Assembly (NCBI GenBank): GCA_003254905.1
Contig: QANU01000987.1
Coordinates: 325,438 to 389,437, forward strand
Direction of reading: 5' to 3'
DNA length: 64,000 nt
Source of the DNA: Nissolia schottii
Taxonomy: Eukaryota; Streptophyta; Magnoliopsida; Fabales; Fabaceae
Shown: positions 46,992 to 57,917 of the stretch, piece by piece
Position numbering within the stretch: the stretch's first letter is position 1
How the letters are laid out: each line of letters starts with the position of its first letter
The notes under the pieces: generated by a model
What the model saw: only the letters and a program-made list of their open reading frames with translations
Told to the model about the DNA's origin: nothing
Databases searched by the model: none
Translations under genes and position numbers: made by a program

Positions 46992-48744
46992 AATCCATAA
47001 AATTTTTGTGTCACATCAATTTAATCTCTAAAAAATTTTTAGTGTCGAATGAATTCTTAAAAATGCTAAACCGTGACATCACATTAGTTTATAAAAATTA
47101 TTTAATATCAAATAAATCTCTTAAAGGTAAAATACATTAATTTAATTATTCAAAAAGTTATTTTACATCAAATAAATTATTAAATCTCTTACCAAATGGT
47201 TAAAAAAATCAATTATCTAATTGTGCTGTACTTTATTGTTGATAATTTCGAACTTATATGATGTTAACTTTTTCAAAGATTTACGATGCAAAAAGTCTAG
47301 GCACCCTAAATCTTCAATGATTGGTGTTTACTTTTGAAATTTGCATTATTCTTTTCAATTAAAGGTTCTTACTTTTGATTCCTTTGCACAATCCTTGAAT
47401 TTTTTCTCATTTTATAAGCTAACACTTAACTAGCTTTCTTCTCTATTTTTTTTCAGATTGTTATAGCTTCATAAGCATGTGTTGCTCTGCCTTTCGTTGT
47501 CAAACAAAACTGAGCAGAAATGGACTTCACACGGAATTGGAACTCACAATTATGAGTTTACGCAGAAGCTGCCGGCAACAAACGCAGCAGGGGTCCATGT
47601 CCAATTAAAAGTGTCGACGTTTGATAAGGAATTGTGGGTCTTTATAATTCACTTGTTTGTCAATCCACGAAACGTCTTGTGATTCTCACCAATTTTAACG
47701 CCATTCACCAATTATTGTATCAATGAAAAATATCTATACCATTGCCGTGATAATCTTGACCACTTCAACTGAAACACATTGCTATACTATGCTGAATCTT
47801 GGAGTTTACGTGTGATTGAGAAAAACAAAAGGAAAATTGTATGCGCCTCATTTCACCAACTCAGTCTTTAATAACACGTTGAGGGGCTCCAAAAATGGAA
47901 ATGTATCTACAACCACACACTCAAACACAAAAATATGAGGTTTATGGTCAATTTCATTACAATTAATCTCACACTTATGTGGGGTATAATTATGTTAAAA
48001 TTGTTAAAAATAATTGTTCGTCAACCATTTTTTTAAATTGAAATCTCTTTTATGGTAAGTGTATCTGAAGAAAATTTTTTGAACAATGCTAAAATGACAA
48101 TTACACTTGACAATTTAAAGAGCACACTAAAATAAACGTGAACTCAATTGTGGATCTCCATCGTGATGAATTTCACTTATTTATAAGGAAAATTATTCTA
48201 AAATTCTCATTATCTCCTTAAAATTATAAGGGTTTTGTGGTAAGAAAATCAAAAGAAAAATATGTAAACTTTTAAAGTATTAAATATTATGAAAAACACA
48301 CAAATTTTTTATACAAATTACTATTTACCCACTTCTTAGCAAAAGCCAAATTATAGTTATAGCTATCCAAGAATCTCTCCAAATAAAAAACAGCACAAGA
48401 AAAGGAAATAAGCTCGACTTAGTTCACCTATCATAATTCATAATTATAATATATTCCATTAACAAGCGGAGACAAATGATTCAGATTAGCACAAACTTTA
48501 CACAAAGACCCACAACCACACAGATAAACAAAGCAACCATAGCTTTAAACCCACCCGCAACGAAATCCAACGTCACAAATTGAACTTTGCTGAAGGTAAG
48601 AGGCGTAAAAGCCACGGCAACTTTATTCTAATAACTCCTACCTAGGGAAGGGTGTTTACATTTCCAAACACCATAGAACACACTTATAGCTATTATTTCT
48701 TCAGCCTAAGGGGGTTTTTATCTCTGTTTTCAAGCTCTTCTTCT
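46989..48744. other. Intergenic with one unidentified ORF
   Basis: At 47479-47682 a plus-strand 67-codon frame reads GTHNYEFTQKLPATNAAGVH then VQLKVSTFDKELWVFI. It looks more protein-like than its neighbours and could be a decayed exon of an unrecognised gene. The rest is AT-rich; 48.45-48.74 kb is the 3' UTR side of the metallothionein gene. Confidence 0.35.
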
Positions 48745-49631
48745 TCACTTGCAGGTGCAGGGGTCGCAGGTGCAGTTTGATCCACACTTGCAGCCACCGT
48801 TCTCAGAAGGAACACCCATCTCAGCACCCTCGAACTGGGCCTTCACCGGTGCAACGCCCATAACAATGGTCTCTGTGGTGGTGGTGGTGATCTCGGCATA
48901 GCTCAAATCTGGGTACATCTTGCAGCTGCATCACAAAGAAAAAAACAGAAAACAGAAAGAACCATCTCAGTGAAATTCAGTGTAAAAATATACAGAAAAA
49001 ACAAAGGGGAGTTACTCTAAAGAGTTAAGACAATTCCTAAGAACCATGCACGCAAAAAGGTGAAAAGTATCATCTTTTGGTTTTATTAAGCCAAAAGGGT
49101 ACCCAAAATACCCAGAAATTTTTTCCAGTAAAGTTTTAAAAAACAGGACCCTCTGCGAAAGCAAACAGAACTTCAAACGAGATCAGAAGCCAAACCTTTG
49201 AAAAAGCAATACAGGAAGAACAATAAAGCATCGAATTTCACACAATTCAGCCAAATGGGTACCCGAAATTCCAATCAAAACATACAGATGTTTTTCCTAG
49301 AACAAAAATAAAAATCAAAAGATACATCTGTAGAAACAAAACAGAGCCTCAGAGTTGACAATCCAACCCTCTAAAAACGCACGCAAGAAGAAAAATAAAG
49401 CATCAAATTTCACTTAATTCAACCAAAAGGGTACCCAAAAATCCAACCAAAACACCCAGAACTTTAAAAACACACGGACACACAATTTTCCCGAGAAAAA
49501 AAAAAAGGCCCCATTTTCCGAGAAACCAAACAAAGAAACAGAGCGATCAAAAGAAAGAATCCTTACCCTCCGCACCCGTTGCCGCACTTGCAGCCGCTTC
49601 CACATCCACAGTTACCTCCGCAGCAAGACAT
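48745..49631 (-). CDS. Type 2 metallothionein (copy 1)
   Basis: Two exons on the minus strand, 49631-49567 and 48925-48745, joined GT..AG in codon phase 2. The product is 81 residues. The N-terminal cluster has eight Cys (C3, C4, C8, C10, C14, C16, C20, C23) in the type 2 pattern starting [11 protein letters not shown] ~43-residue Cys-free spacer follows (MYPDLSYAE...[13 protein letters not shown]). The C-terminal cluster [17 protein letters not shown] has six Cys. All 14 canonical Cys are present. Known role: cytosolic binding of Cu and Zn, metal and redox homeostasis; usually strongly expressed. A TATA-like CATAAATTA lies ~75-80 bases upstream. It is paralogous to the gene at 56118-57799. 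Confidence 0.95.
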
Positions 49632-49703
49632 TTTCAAACGCTAAGAGAGACAACGGTGACTACACTCTCAGTGGAACGAGTTTTGAAGAGGGAACCGTGA
49701 CCC

Positions 49704-49712
49704 TAATTTATG
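49704..49712 (-). promoter_or_regulatory. TATA-like box of metallothionein copy 1
   Basis: CATAAATTA on the minus strand, in a less AT-rich promoter stretch, ~75 bases before the ATG at 49631. Confidence 0.5.
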
Positions 49713-52700
49713 AAGCGGGAGTGGGGAGATAGCGTTGAATCTGCACCGTCCACGTGTCGGAATCTCATGCGCCTTATAGCGCCAAAAGCGTTCGACGTCA
49801 TTTTCATCAATCGTCTCGTCTTTCTATGGAAATATATTGTGTTTCCTAGTCAATGATTAAGGAATTAAGAAAACAAATTATATTAAAAAGAAAAAAATTT
49901 AGGTGTTTAACAAAACCAGTGAAAATTTAAAATATTTAAAATATAAAATATTAATATTTACCATAAAATTCATTATACTTTTTTTTTTCTAACTTATCAT
50001 AATAAATAAATTTATAATTTTACATTAATTACTTTCTTGATTTTTTTTTATCATTCCATCAATATTTTCACTTAAATTCATTTATTTTAAATATTGTAAT
50101 TGATTAAAAATAAAAGATGTTATTAATATTAATATATCTTGAGAGACACTTATATTGGATTAATTAGGGTTAGTTAAAAGAAGAAATAATAGGAGGTAGA
50201 GTGAGTGGGAGTGTGAGAGATTTTATATTTTTTTTACTCGATTAAGAGCGAGACGATGACTTTCAAATGCTTTAATTTTTTCTTATTCACTAGAAATTAT
50301 GTCCTAACTTAAAAGCTAATTTTTAATATAATTTGTAAAGACCAAAATATAACAATGAGTATTAATATTCATTTTTATATTAGTATAGATACTTTAAGTA
50401 AATATATTTAATAATAATATAAAATATTTCATTGTTCCTTTCCTTTTTAACTTTAAAAAAAAAAACTGAAGTTGGAAGTGAAAGTTTTTAATAAAAAATA
50501 AAACTGAGGTAACTTTATATTTGATAAAGTTTTTAATTGGTTCATAAAAATTCAAGTTGTATTTTATATAATCAAATATATAATTATCAAAGAAAACGAT
50601 AAAGAAATATTTGTATGAAAAAGGAATTTGTACAAAGAATTATTTTTTATATTATTATTAAATATATTTTACTCAACTTATAAAATATTCTTTTGAATTT
50701 TTAACGAAATTAGGTTAGAGGAAAATAAATTAAAGTAGACAAAGTAGAGAGAAAATTTGAATAAAAAAAAAGGTAGAGTGAGGATATTAATGAGGTGAGA
50801 GAAAAAAAAGTTAAGAGATTAGTTAATGTAAAAATTAAAATTACTAGTTTCCCTGTTATTATAAGTTAGGAGGAGAAAAAAGTACAACAAATTTTGTATC
50901 AAAATAGAAAAGTGGAGGTTATTAATCTCCATCTAAACTTGTGAAGAGTTAGCAAACTCTTTTATAATAATAAGTTAAACAAGCTTTTAGTCTTTAATAA
51001 ATTTCTTATTATAATTTTGGTCCCTAATAAAAGTTTTCTTTTGATTTGGTCTTAAATTAATGTTCTTTTTAGCTTTAGTTACTATCATTAGCTTGGACCA
51101 TTAATAGATAACGTGGAAAGACGAAAATTAAAGTAAAAAATAATTCTTATTTTAAATATGAATATGCAAATTTTGTTTGATACAAATTGACATATAAAAT
51201 ATAAATCATCACATGTCTTACATTATAAAAGACTAAAATGTCATTGACACATTTTTCTAAAATATGGACTTTCCATATATTCGAAAAAATCTCCACCATA
51301 AATTTGACTTCGAAATGTGCTAACAATCGTGCAATCAAATTACAAGTCCAATCCAATAATTAATTCCTAATTAACCGGCTTAATTAGAATTAATTCATTA
51401 TTGACTTGTATGTGTTCTATTGTGTGTAACTAACTAGGTTTGTCATTAATTGGCAATGAGATAATAAAATCAATATTTTGATATTACAAGAAACCATTTA
51501 TGAACCTAAATTAAAATTCTCAAAATACGCTTGGCTCTCATAAGTCATGGGTAACACTTATCACAACATGCCATGACTATCTAAGTAGTGACAAATGTAT
51601 CAATTAAAATTCTAATGAACATATTTGCCATGCATTTGAATCCTTTCATTACAATATTATGATCTAGCCAGGGTCATGGATAATGTCAAACCTTATAGCT
51701 CAAACCATATGGACTTTTTAGGTTTCTATTCTTTGATCAATAGTACACAAACTAGAAATCCTTTTCTATTTGAGTCCAAGTACATTGGCCAAGGATTTAT
51801 GATAAAGAACAACCTCATATCCATAGAACCTATCCTCATTTACTCGAGGTAATGAATTCCTTCTTGATTGGTTACCTATCTCACTGCATAACTAACCATA
51901 GGCACATGGTGCCTAATACTAATGCATAGCACGAGTATGCAAGCAACAACAACTATAGTCACCTATGTATAAGATAACTATGTCATCTTAGGTCTAAGAA
52001 TTATATGCACTAATACGATCTACATAATATTTCATTGACATTAGTAAAATACTATGTGAACATTATCTGTGCGTCACGCTCGACGTGTTGATCAAACTTG
52101 GACCTAAGAAATCATAGTATGTAAAAGAGTTTTCCATGCAGATACATGTCTTAGAATTAAAAACATCAAAGTTACAATTCTAAAACAGTTTAGATACTAA
52201 CATCATTGTGTGAGTGATAATCACAACATTTCACAAAAATGTTTTCATAACATAGCTTGCACTAAGGCCAATGGTTTCAAGACTAACATTTATTTAGCAA
52301 CTTCAAACACTAGGATAATTTTCACGAATAGCAACAGAGAATGAAAATAGTAACACTAATAATCATGTAATTAGCTACTAGGAGATTTAACAAGAGAATT
52401 CATTCTCTTAAGGAGTTCCAACCCATCCAATTAACAAATCGGGATTGTAAACATGTTTAAAAGAAAAATAATTGAAATCATTAAAATATGGATTTCAAAA
52501 CAATAGTCCCAACAAACCAAAGAAATCAATTATGCTCAAACGACTATAGTTTTCATTTCAGTAACACAATACACAATAGTTCAGGAGTTGATAACTAGAC
52601 TACTAATATTTCATCATTTTGTAAGATTTTCATTACATTCTCTCGAATCATAACAAAGTGATGCAAAAGAAATTTTGAGAATAGCGCACAAACACACAAA

Positions 52701-53085
52701 CCTATGATAGTCCATACAACAACTAAATTCTTTAAGGTACTAACACCAAACTTGGGTAAGGCTTCTTTCTTAATTCTAAGATAATAGTATCTAAATCTTA
52801 AATTAAAACTTAGAGAAAACTATCCTTTTAAGGTCATTTATTCTTTTGACAAAAAAAAAAAAGTCATTTATTCTAGGCATCAACTCAACTTTAGATCCTT
52901 ACCTAAACTTGATTACAAATGAAGAAGAAAAGAATGTATTTCTTGACGATGTGCGAATGTGATAGAATCGAGGTGTCGGTACACAAACTCTCAAGATAGA
53001 TGAAAAGAAAGTTGTAGATCCAATTGAACAATTTAGCATGATTTGATTAGCAGAAGGCTAATCCTTGGTTAAGAATCAAAACTAC
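49713..53085. other. Intergenic, AT-rich, no gene
   Basis: Long A/T runs. 50980-51080 carries 'ttggtccctaataaaag'-type text often seen in MITE or CACTA ends, but no partner was found. No coding domain. 51.4-52.9 kb has no recognisable repeat or gene. Confidence 0.55.
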
Positions 53086-53325
53086 TGTTAAGAATAATTT
53101 ATGTTAATGATCATAATTGATTTGATTTGATTTAGTTTTATTAATTGATTATAATTTATTTTTGGTCGTTGTGTTTTGGCCGTTGAGTCTGCAGCCTATA
53201 AATAAGCTCAGCCTCCTATGTAAAGACAAACAACTCTCATAATATAATTCTATTATTTCTTGTTCTCTATATTTTGTCTGTAGTCTTTGTTGTGTCCCTT
53301 TGCCCGTTTAATCAAGTGTTTAACA
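53086..53325 (+). mobile_element. Solo LTR with 5-bp target duplication
   Basis: Begins TGTTAAG and ends TTTAACA, an inverted TGTTAA/TTAACA pair. It is flanked on both sides by ACTAC (53081-53085 and 53326-53330). Inside, a TATA box CCTATAAATAAG follows TTTTTGGTCGTTG. The first ~150 bases are clearly related to the LTR that starts at 54028 on the opposite strand (shared GATTTGATTTGATTTAGT, TTTTTGG.CGTTG, CAGCCTATAAATA, CTCCTATGTAAA). It is 240 bp with no internal region. Confidence 0.85.
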
Positions 53326-53330
53326 ACTAC

Positions 53331-53730
53331 TATGGATATATGAGTGCAAATTAAGCGAAACAAATCAAATTTGTTTCCAAGGCTTAACTCTCAAAGGAAG
53401 ATAGCGCTATTAATCGAATTAAACAAGTTTATCCAAAGGATCAAAAAAACAAAGAAAGCATGTGGAGATTCAAATCCGACATTTCCAATCAAGCTATACA
53501 ATGAGAAAGAAAAAGTGCATAGCTAGGGGATCATCAAATTGTGGATCAGATGCTAACGTCTATATCCTTTGATAGAAGTGTTTCTTTTGCTTTCTTTCTT
53601 TTTTCAAGGAAAGGGGAGAGAAAAACTTTCCTTTAACAAGATTGTTCATCTTGTTAGGAAACAAAGGAAAAACTCTCTTTTGTTGCGGTGACTAGAACCT
53701 TCTTAAACTCCCAAGATTCTTTTTGTACAA
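53331..53730 (-). mobile_element. Probable retroelement internal/leader sequence
   Basis: On the minus strand, AGCATCTGATCCACAATTTG (near 53560) resembles the sequence after a copia primer site. Farther on, a frame reads LSLGNKFDLF, loosely like copia gag (NKFGF...). There are several stops. It may be the 5' part of a second, older copia element lying next to the LTR at 54028. The assignment is tentative. Confidence 0.35.
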
Positions 53731-54028
53731 TGTTAAGTTAATACAATTGCTTCCTTTCATTCGTTGTGGTCGAAACCACGACGACTGAGAGAGATAACTA
53801 AGTGAATGTCATGCAAGGTCCTTAACATTAGCCATAAGCTCTCGAGCTCTCGAGTGTTAGAGAGTGAGAGAGTAATATATGTTTGTATTAATGAGTTGTG
53901 AATTTACATAGGAGACTAAGCCTATTTATAGGCTGAGGACTCAACGGCCAAAAATAAATTACAATCAATTTACAATATTAAATCAAATCAAATCAAATCA
54001 ATTATGTAAATATTTACAATCATTAACA
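53731..54028 (-). mobile_element. 3' LTR of a Ty1-copia element
   Basis: Starts TGTTAATGATTG at 54028, directly after the purine tract TTTGAGGGGGGA, which follows the pol stop. Contains GCCGTTGAGTCCTCAGCCTA and TATAAATAGG (TATA). The outer end is uncertain; an inverted TTAACA at 53731 is the best candidate and would give ~298 bp. Confidence 0.65.
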
Positions 54029-54041
54029 TCCCCCCTCAAAC

Positions 54042-54794
54042 TCAAGTATTCTTTGATGAAACCAACTTGAGTTTGGAGACCAAAGTGTTGAAGCGGCTAG
54101 GATAATGTGCTTTAGTGAATATGTCAGCGGGTTGATTAAGAGTCCCAATTGAGATGAGGCGAAGGGCACCACGCAGGATGTGTTGGCGAACAAAATGACA
54201 ATCAATCTCAATGTGTTTGGCACGCTCATGGAAGACATCATTATGAGCAATTTGAATAGCACTTCGATTGTCACAATATAGATCAGTAGCAGAGGATTGA
54301 GAGATGCCCAGATCATTAAGGAGCCAACGTAACCAAATGAGTTCAGAAGTAGTGTCAGCAAGAGCTCGATATTTAGCCTCAGTACTAGATCGGGCAGTCA
54401 ATGTTTGTTTCTTGCTTCGCCATGAGATAAGGGAGTCTCCGAGGAAGATGCAATAGCCTGTGGTAGAACGATGATCAGTAGGATCACCACCCCAATCAGC
54501 ATTAGAGTAGGCGCGAAGGGTTAATGAAGAGTGGGTGGAGAAATGGAGCCCATGAAACAGTGTTCCTTTAACATAGCGGAGAATGTGAAGAACTACAACA
54601 TAATGAGTAGATCGTGGAGCAGTCATAAATTGACTAACCAAGTGTACTGCATATGAAATGTCAGGGCGAGTAACAGTTAGGTAGATCAAGCTGCCGACAA
54701 GCTGTCTGTATAGAGTGGGATTATCGAGGTAGCTAAGCTCCATGTTCGTGTCAAGCATAACCAAAATAGAATGACAAAACAACTGGAATGTCAT
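54042..54794 (-). pseudogene. Ty1-copia pol fragment: end of reverse transcriptase and RNase H
   Basis: An uninterrupted 250-residue frame begins in the last part of the RT domain (YRQLVGSLIYLTVTRPDISYA) and covers the whole RNase H. Motifs are YSNADWGGD, SSTEAKYRALA, LYCDNRSAIQIAHN, KHIEIDCHFVR and the terminal ADIFTKA. YSNADW departs from the usual YSDADW. Gag, protease, integrase and most RT are missing; upstream (above 54800) the sequence is unrelated. A polypurine tract and LTR follow, so this is the 3' end of a 5'-truncated copia element. The open frame suggests a fairly recent insertion. Confidence 0.9.
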
Positions 54795-56117
54795 GTCAAG
54801 CTAATCTTTGTCCTAGCATACAAGACCTATTGCATAAAATCATTGCCAATTCAATCATCAGGCACCATGAAGATTAAACAAGACTCAAACTCATGCAAAG
54901 TGTGTAGAAATAATTTGTTCTATTATTGTGAGAGGTAGGTAATCATGTTCTATTATTGTGAGATACGTAAATATGATGACTCTTCCACCTGATATTTGAA
55001 CTGTAAACCTTAACATTGAAGTAGAATACAATGACTTATAAATTCTTATATTGAACTTATTATAACATTAATTAAGATAGATCAAAATCATCTTTTTAAA
55101 ATGAAAAGGGGAGGATTACATGTTTACCATCTCACCTTTCATTTATATGATCATCTCATATTAATATGATCTCTAATCTTCTTATAAATTTTGAAAAAGA
55201 GAGAATGTTAATAGAGAGAGTTTAATTACTATTTACTGGCAATATAAATTATTTACAATGTCATCCAATCAAAACATTTCAAGTATACAAGTAGATACTA
55301 ATTATATGGGAAAGTGTGTATCCTTTTATATATTTTTTTTGTTCTTTAAGATTTGCTAAACACTTTCACAGATCATTTGTACAAATTGCACGACATCAAT
55401 AGGTGATTGTTTAAAACTCGAAAAAATAAAAATAAAAAGTAAAAAAAATTAAACAGATGAAAGTTATCGCGTATACATAAAATAACATCTCCTGTGGGGT
55501 TGTGTGTTGGAATCTCCCAAATGGCACATAATTGTGTATATAATCATGCTACCGTTTTATTTATTTTTTCCTCCTTCTTAATAATCAAAATTTATGTGTC
55601 TTATACTTTAACTCTTATGGTTAACCAATTGAAAATTTGATCTTTGGAGTTACAAAATCAATTCATTTCTTATGGTGATTCAAAATTACTCGGTGTCTCC
55701 ATGAATATCACTATAATTCGAAGATTAACTTGAATCACTTTTATAATTTCAAAAACTAAATTAATGATTTCTCAATTTCAAATTAAATGAATAAAATGAA
55801 ATAAGCATCTAACGAACAAGATCATCGATCTCTCGCACCATATAAAAGTATTCCATTAAAAAGCAGAGATTTATGATACACATATTAACCAAACTTCAAA
55901 CAATTCTAACCAAACAGAAAACAAAGCAGCCATGGCCTCAAAACACCTCGTAACAAATCATAGGAGAGGTGAATTTGGTGAGGGTGAGAGAGGACACGAC
56001 CACTTCATTCCAAAACACAAAACAAACATAAGTATGCACTTCTTATTATGTGGTGTGGACTTTATATAGCTGCTGCCATTATCTCTGCTTCAAATTCCCA
56101 TGGCGGGGCGGGCCCAC
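54795..56117. other. Intergenic, AT-rich
   Basis: Contains the short direct repeat 'tgttctattattgtgaga' near 54917 and 54947. No gene. The distal part is the 3' UTR side of metallothionein copy 2. Confidence 0.6.
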
Positions 56118-57799
56118 TCACTTGCAGTTGCAAGGGTCGCAGGTGCAGTTGGAACCGCACTTGCAGCCGCCGCTCTCGGCTTCCACCCCCTCAAATTGGG
56201 CATTTGCAGGTGCAACGCCCATAACAAGGGTGGTGGTGCTTGTCTTCTCGGCATAGCTCAAGTCCGGGTACATGTTGCTGCAGCTGCATCCAAGGATTTT
56301 TTTTAAAAAAAAAAGGTCAACGCATAAACATAGACAGTGACGAGAGAAAATTTTGTACCATCATAAAATATATTTAATACGGTGGTTTCTCAGGATAAAT
56401 ATTTTATATTATTTATTTTTAAATTATTTTTAAAATTAAATTTATCAAATTTTATTATAATTTCATGTTATTATAATAAATTTTTTATTAATCAAATTAT
56501 TAAAATATTCAACTCATAAGAAATTTAAAAATTTATAGATAATTTGAGTTTATTATGCAAATCTCTTAAAAAGTATTAATTTATATAATTTATTAATATA
56601 TCATATTAGATCATAAAATAATACTAAAATTTAATTAATTTAATTATAAAAATTATAAAAATTATAAAAATTAAATAATATAAAATATTTATAGGTATAT
56701 TGTGAATATTATCATTTATTTATTTTAATTATAGTATTTAAAAAATATATAATAAATAAAGAATGAAGGGTTAAAAGTGTTCCCGATCACAAAGTGGTTG
56801 AAAATTCAACATACGAATAATCTCTTGCGTGTGAAAATATGTTTGGCAAATATAAGAGATTCTATTGAATGGTTATCACATAAGTTTTGCCGGAGAATCA
56901 ACATGTGTGAATCGCAACAACTAAGAACCTATGCAAGAAAATATAAAATAAAAGCAAATAGAACGGAAAGCCGATCGAAGTACCCAGGAAATTTTTTCAC
57001 GAGAAAGAAACTTAAGTTTGTGAAAACAACAAAGCCTCACAGTAAAGAATCGTATGGATCAGTTTCATACAATTCATCCAGAAGGGTACCGAAAAATCCA
57101 ATCAAAGCACCGAGAGAAAATTTACCGGAAAATGATAAAAAACAAAAGAAACAAACACGCTCTATAAAAGCAAAAAAGAGCTCCAAAGAGACCACAAAAT
57201 CCTAGCCTTGAAATTTAAATCCAAGTAAGAAAAAAAAATCATACTATGATTTGATTCTCTGTTTTTTTACCGTGATAATGTTTATTTATTACATTTATTT
57301 CTCTATTTTATAATATTTTGTTCCTCAAATGTTATTTTATAGTGGTTTTTATCTATTTTATAAGCTAAATACCTCATGCTACTCAATTGATCTATTTTTA
57401 ATAATTTTTACAATTAAATTCATCGATTTTTGTTATTATTTCATGTTTTATATGATTGTAATAAATTTTTCATTAATCAAATGTGATTTAAATATTTATA
57501 ATATTAATTTATCAAATCATATAATTTATCAATATACCATATTAAATTATAAACTAATAATAAAAATTAATAAATTTAAAAAAAATATAAAAAAATAATA
57601 AATTATATAACAGCCAGGTAAGTTAGAAACCACCTTAATTTTTAGTATGCAAATATCATATTAAAAAAAATCCACTTTCTAAGAAAACGAACAAATACCC
57701 AAAACAAAACGAAAAAAAAAAAAAAAAGGGTTACCTGCAGCCGCTGCCGCACTTGCAGCTGCTTCCGCAACCACAGTTACCACTGCCACAGCCCGACAT
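56118..57799 (-). CDS. Type 2 metallothionein (copy 2, diverged)
   Basis: Two exons on the minus strand, 57799-57735 and 56283-56118, GT..AG, phase 2. The product is 76 residues. It starts [20 protein letters not shown]; the usual Cys3-Cys4 pair is reduced to Gly3-Cys4, leaving seven N-terminal Cys (4, 9, 11, 15, 17, 21, 23). The spacer [15 protein letters not shown]...[11 protein letters not shown] matches copy 1, and the C-terminal cluster [17 protein letters not shown] has all six. The acceptor is a tandem pair, CAG|CTGCAG|CAAC. The upstream site mirrors copy 1 and keeps Cys23; the downstream one would remove two residues including that Cys. The 1.45-kb intron is much longer than in copy 1 (~640 bp). 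A TATA box (CTATAAATT) lies ~110 bases upstream. A longer frame reading upstream of the ATG is leader. Confidence 0.92.
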
Positions 57800-57908
57800 C
57801 TCAGAAACAAAGACGGGAAGATCACACAAACAGAGTTCTGAAAAGCAGAGAAAGTAAGGAACAAGTAAATGCTTCAGAACCTGTTTATCCACGGAGGGTC
57901 GTGGCCCA

Positions 57909-57917
57909 AATTTATAG
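57909..57917 (-). promoter_or_regulatory. TATA box of metallothionein copy 2
   Basis: CTATAAATT on the minus strand, ~110 bases before the ATG at 57799, next to a GC-rich stretch with CACGTGG-like text (CCACGTGTACGG near 57955). Confidence 0.6.

Noticed and set aside
56777..57205. 142-codon Lys/Arg-rich ORF in metallothionein copy 2 intron
   Set aside because: It lies wholly inside the intron, has no recognisable domain, and its Lys/Asn/Ser bias follows A-rich sequence.
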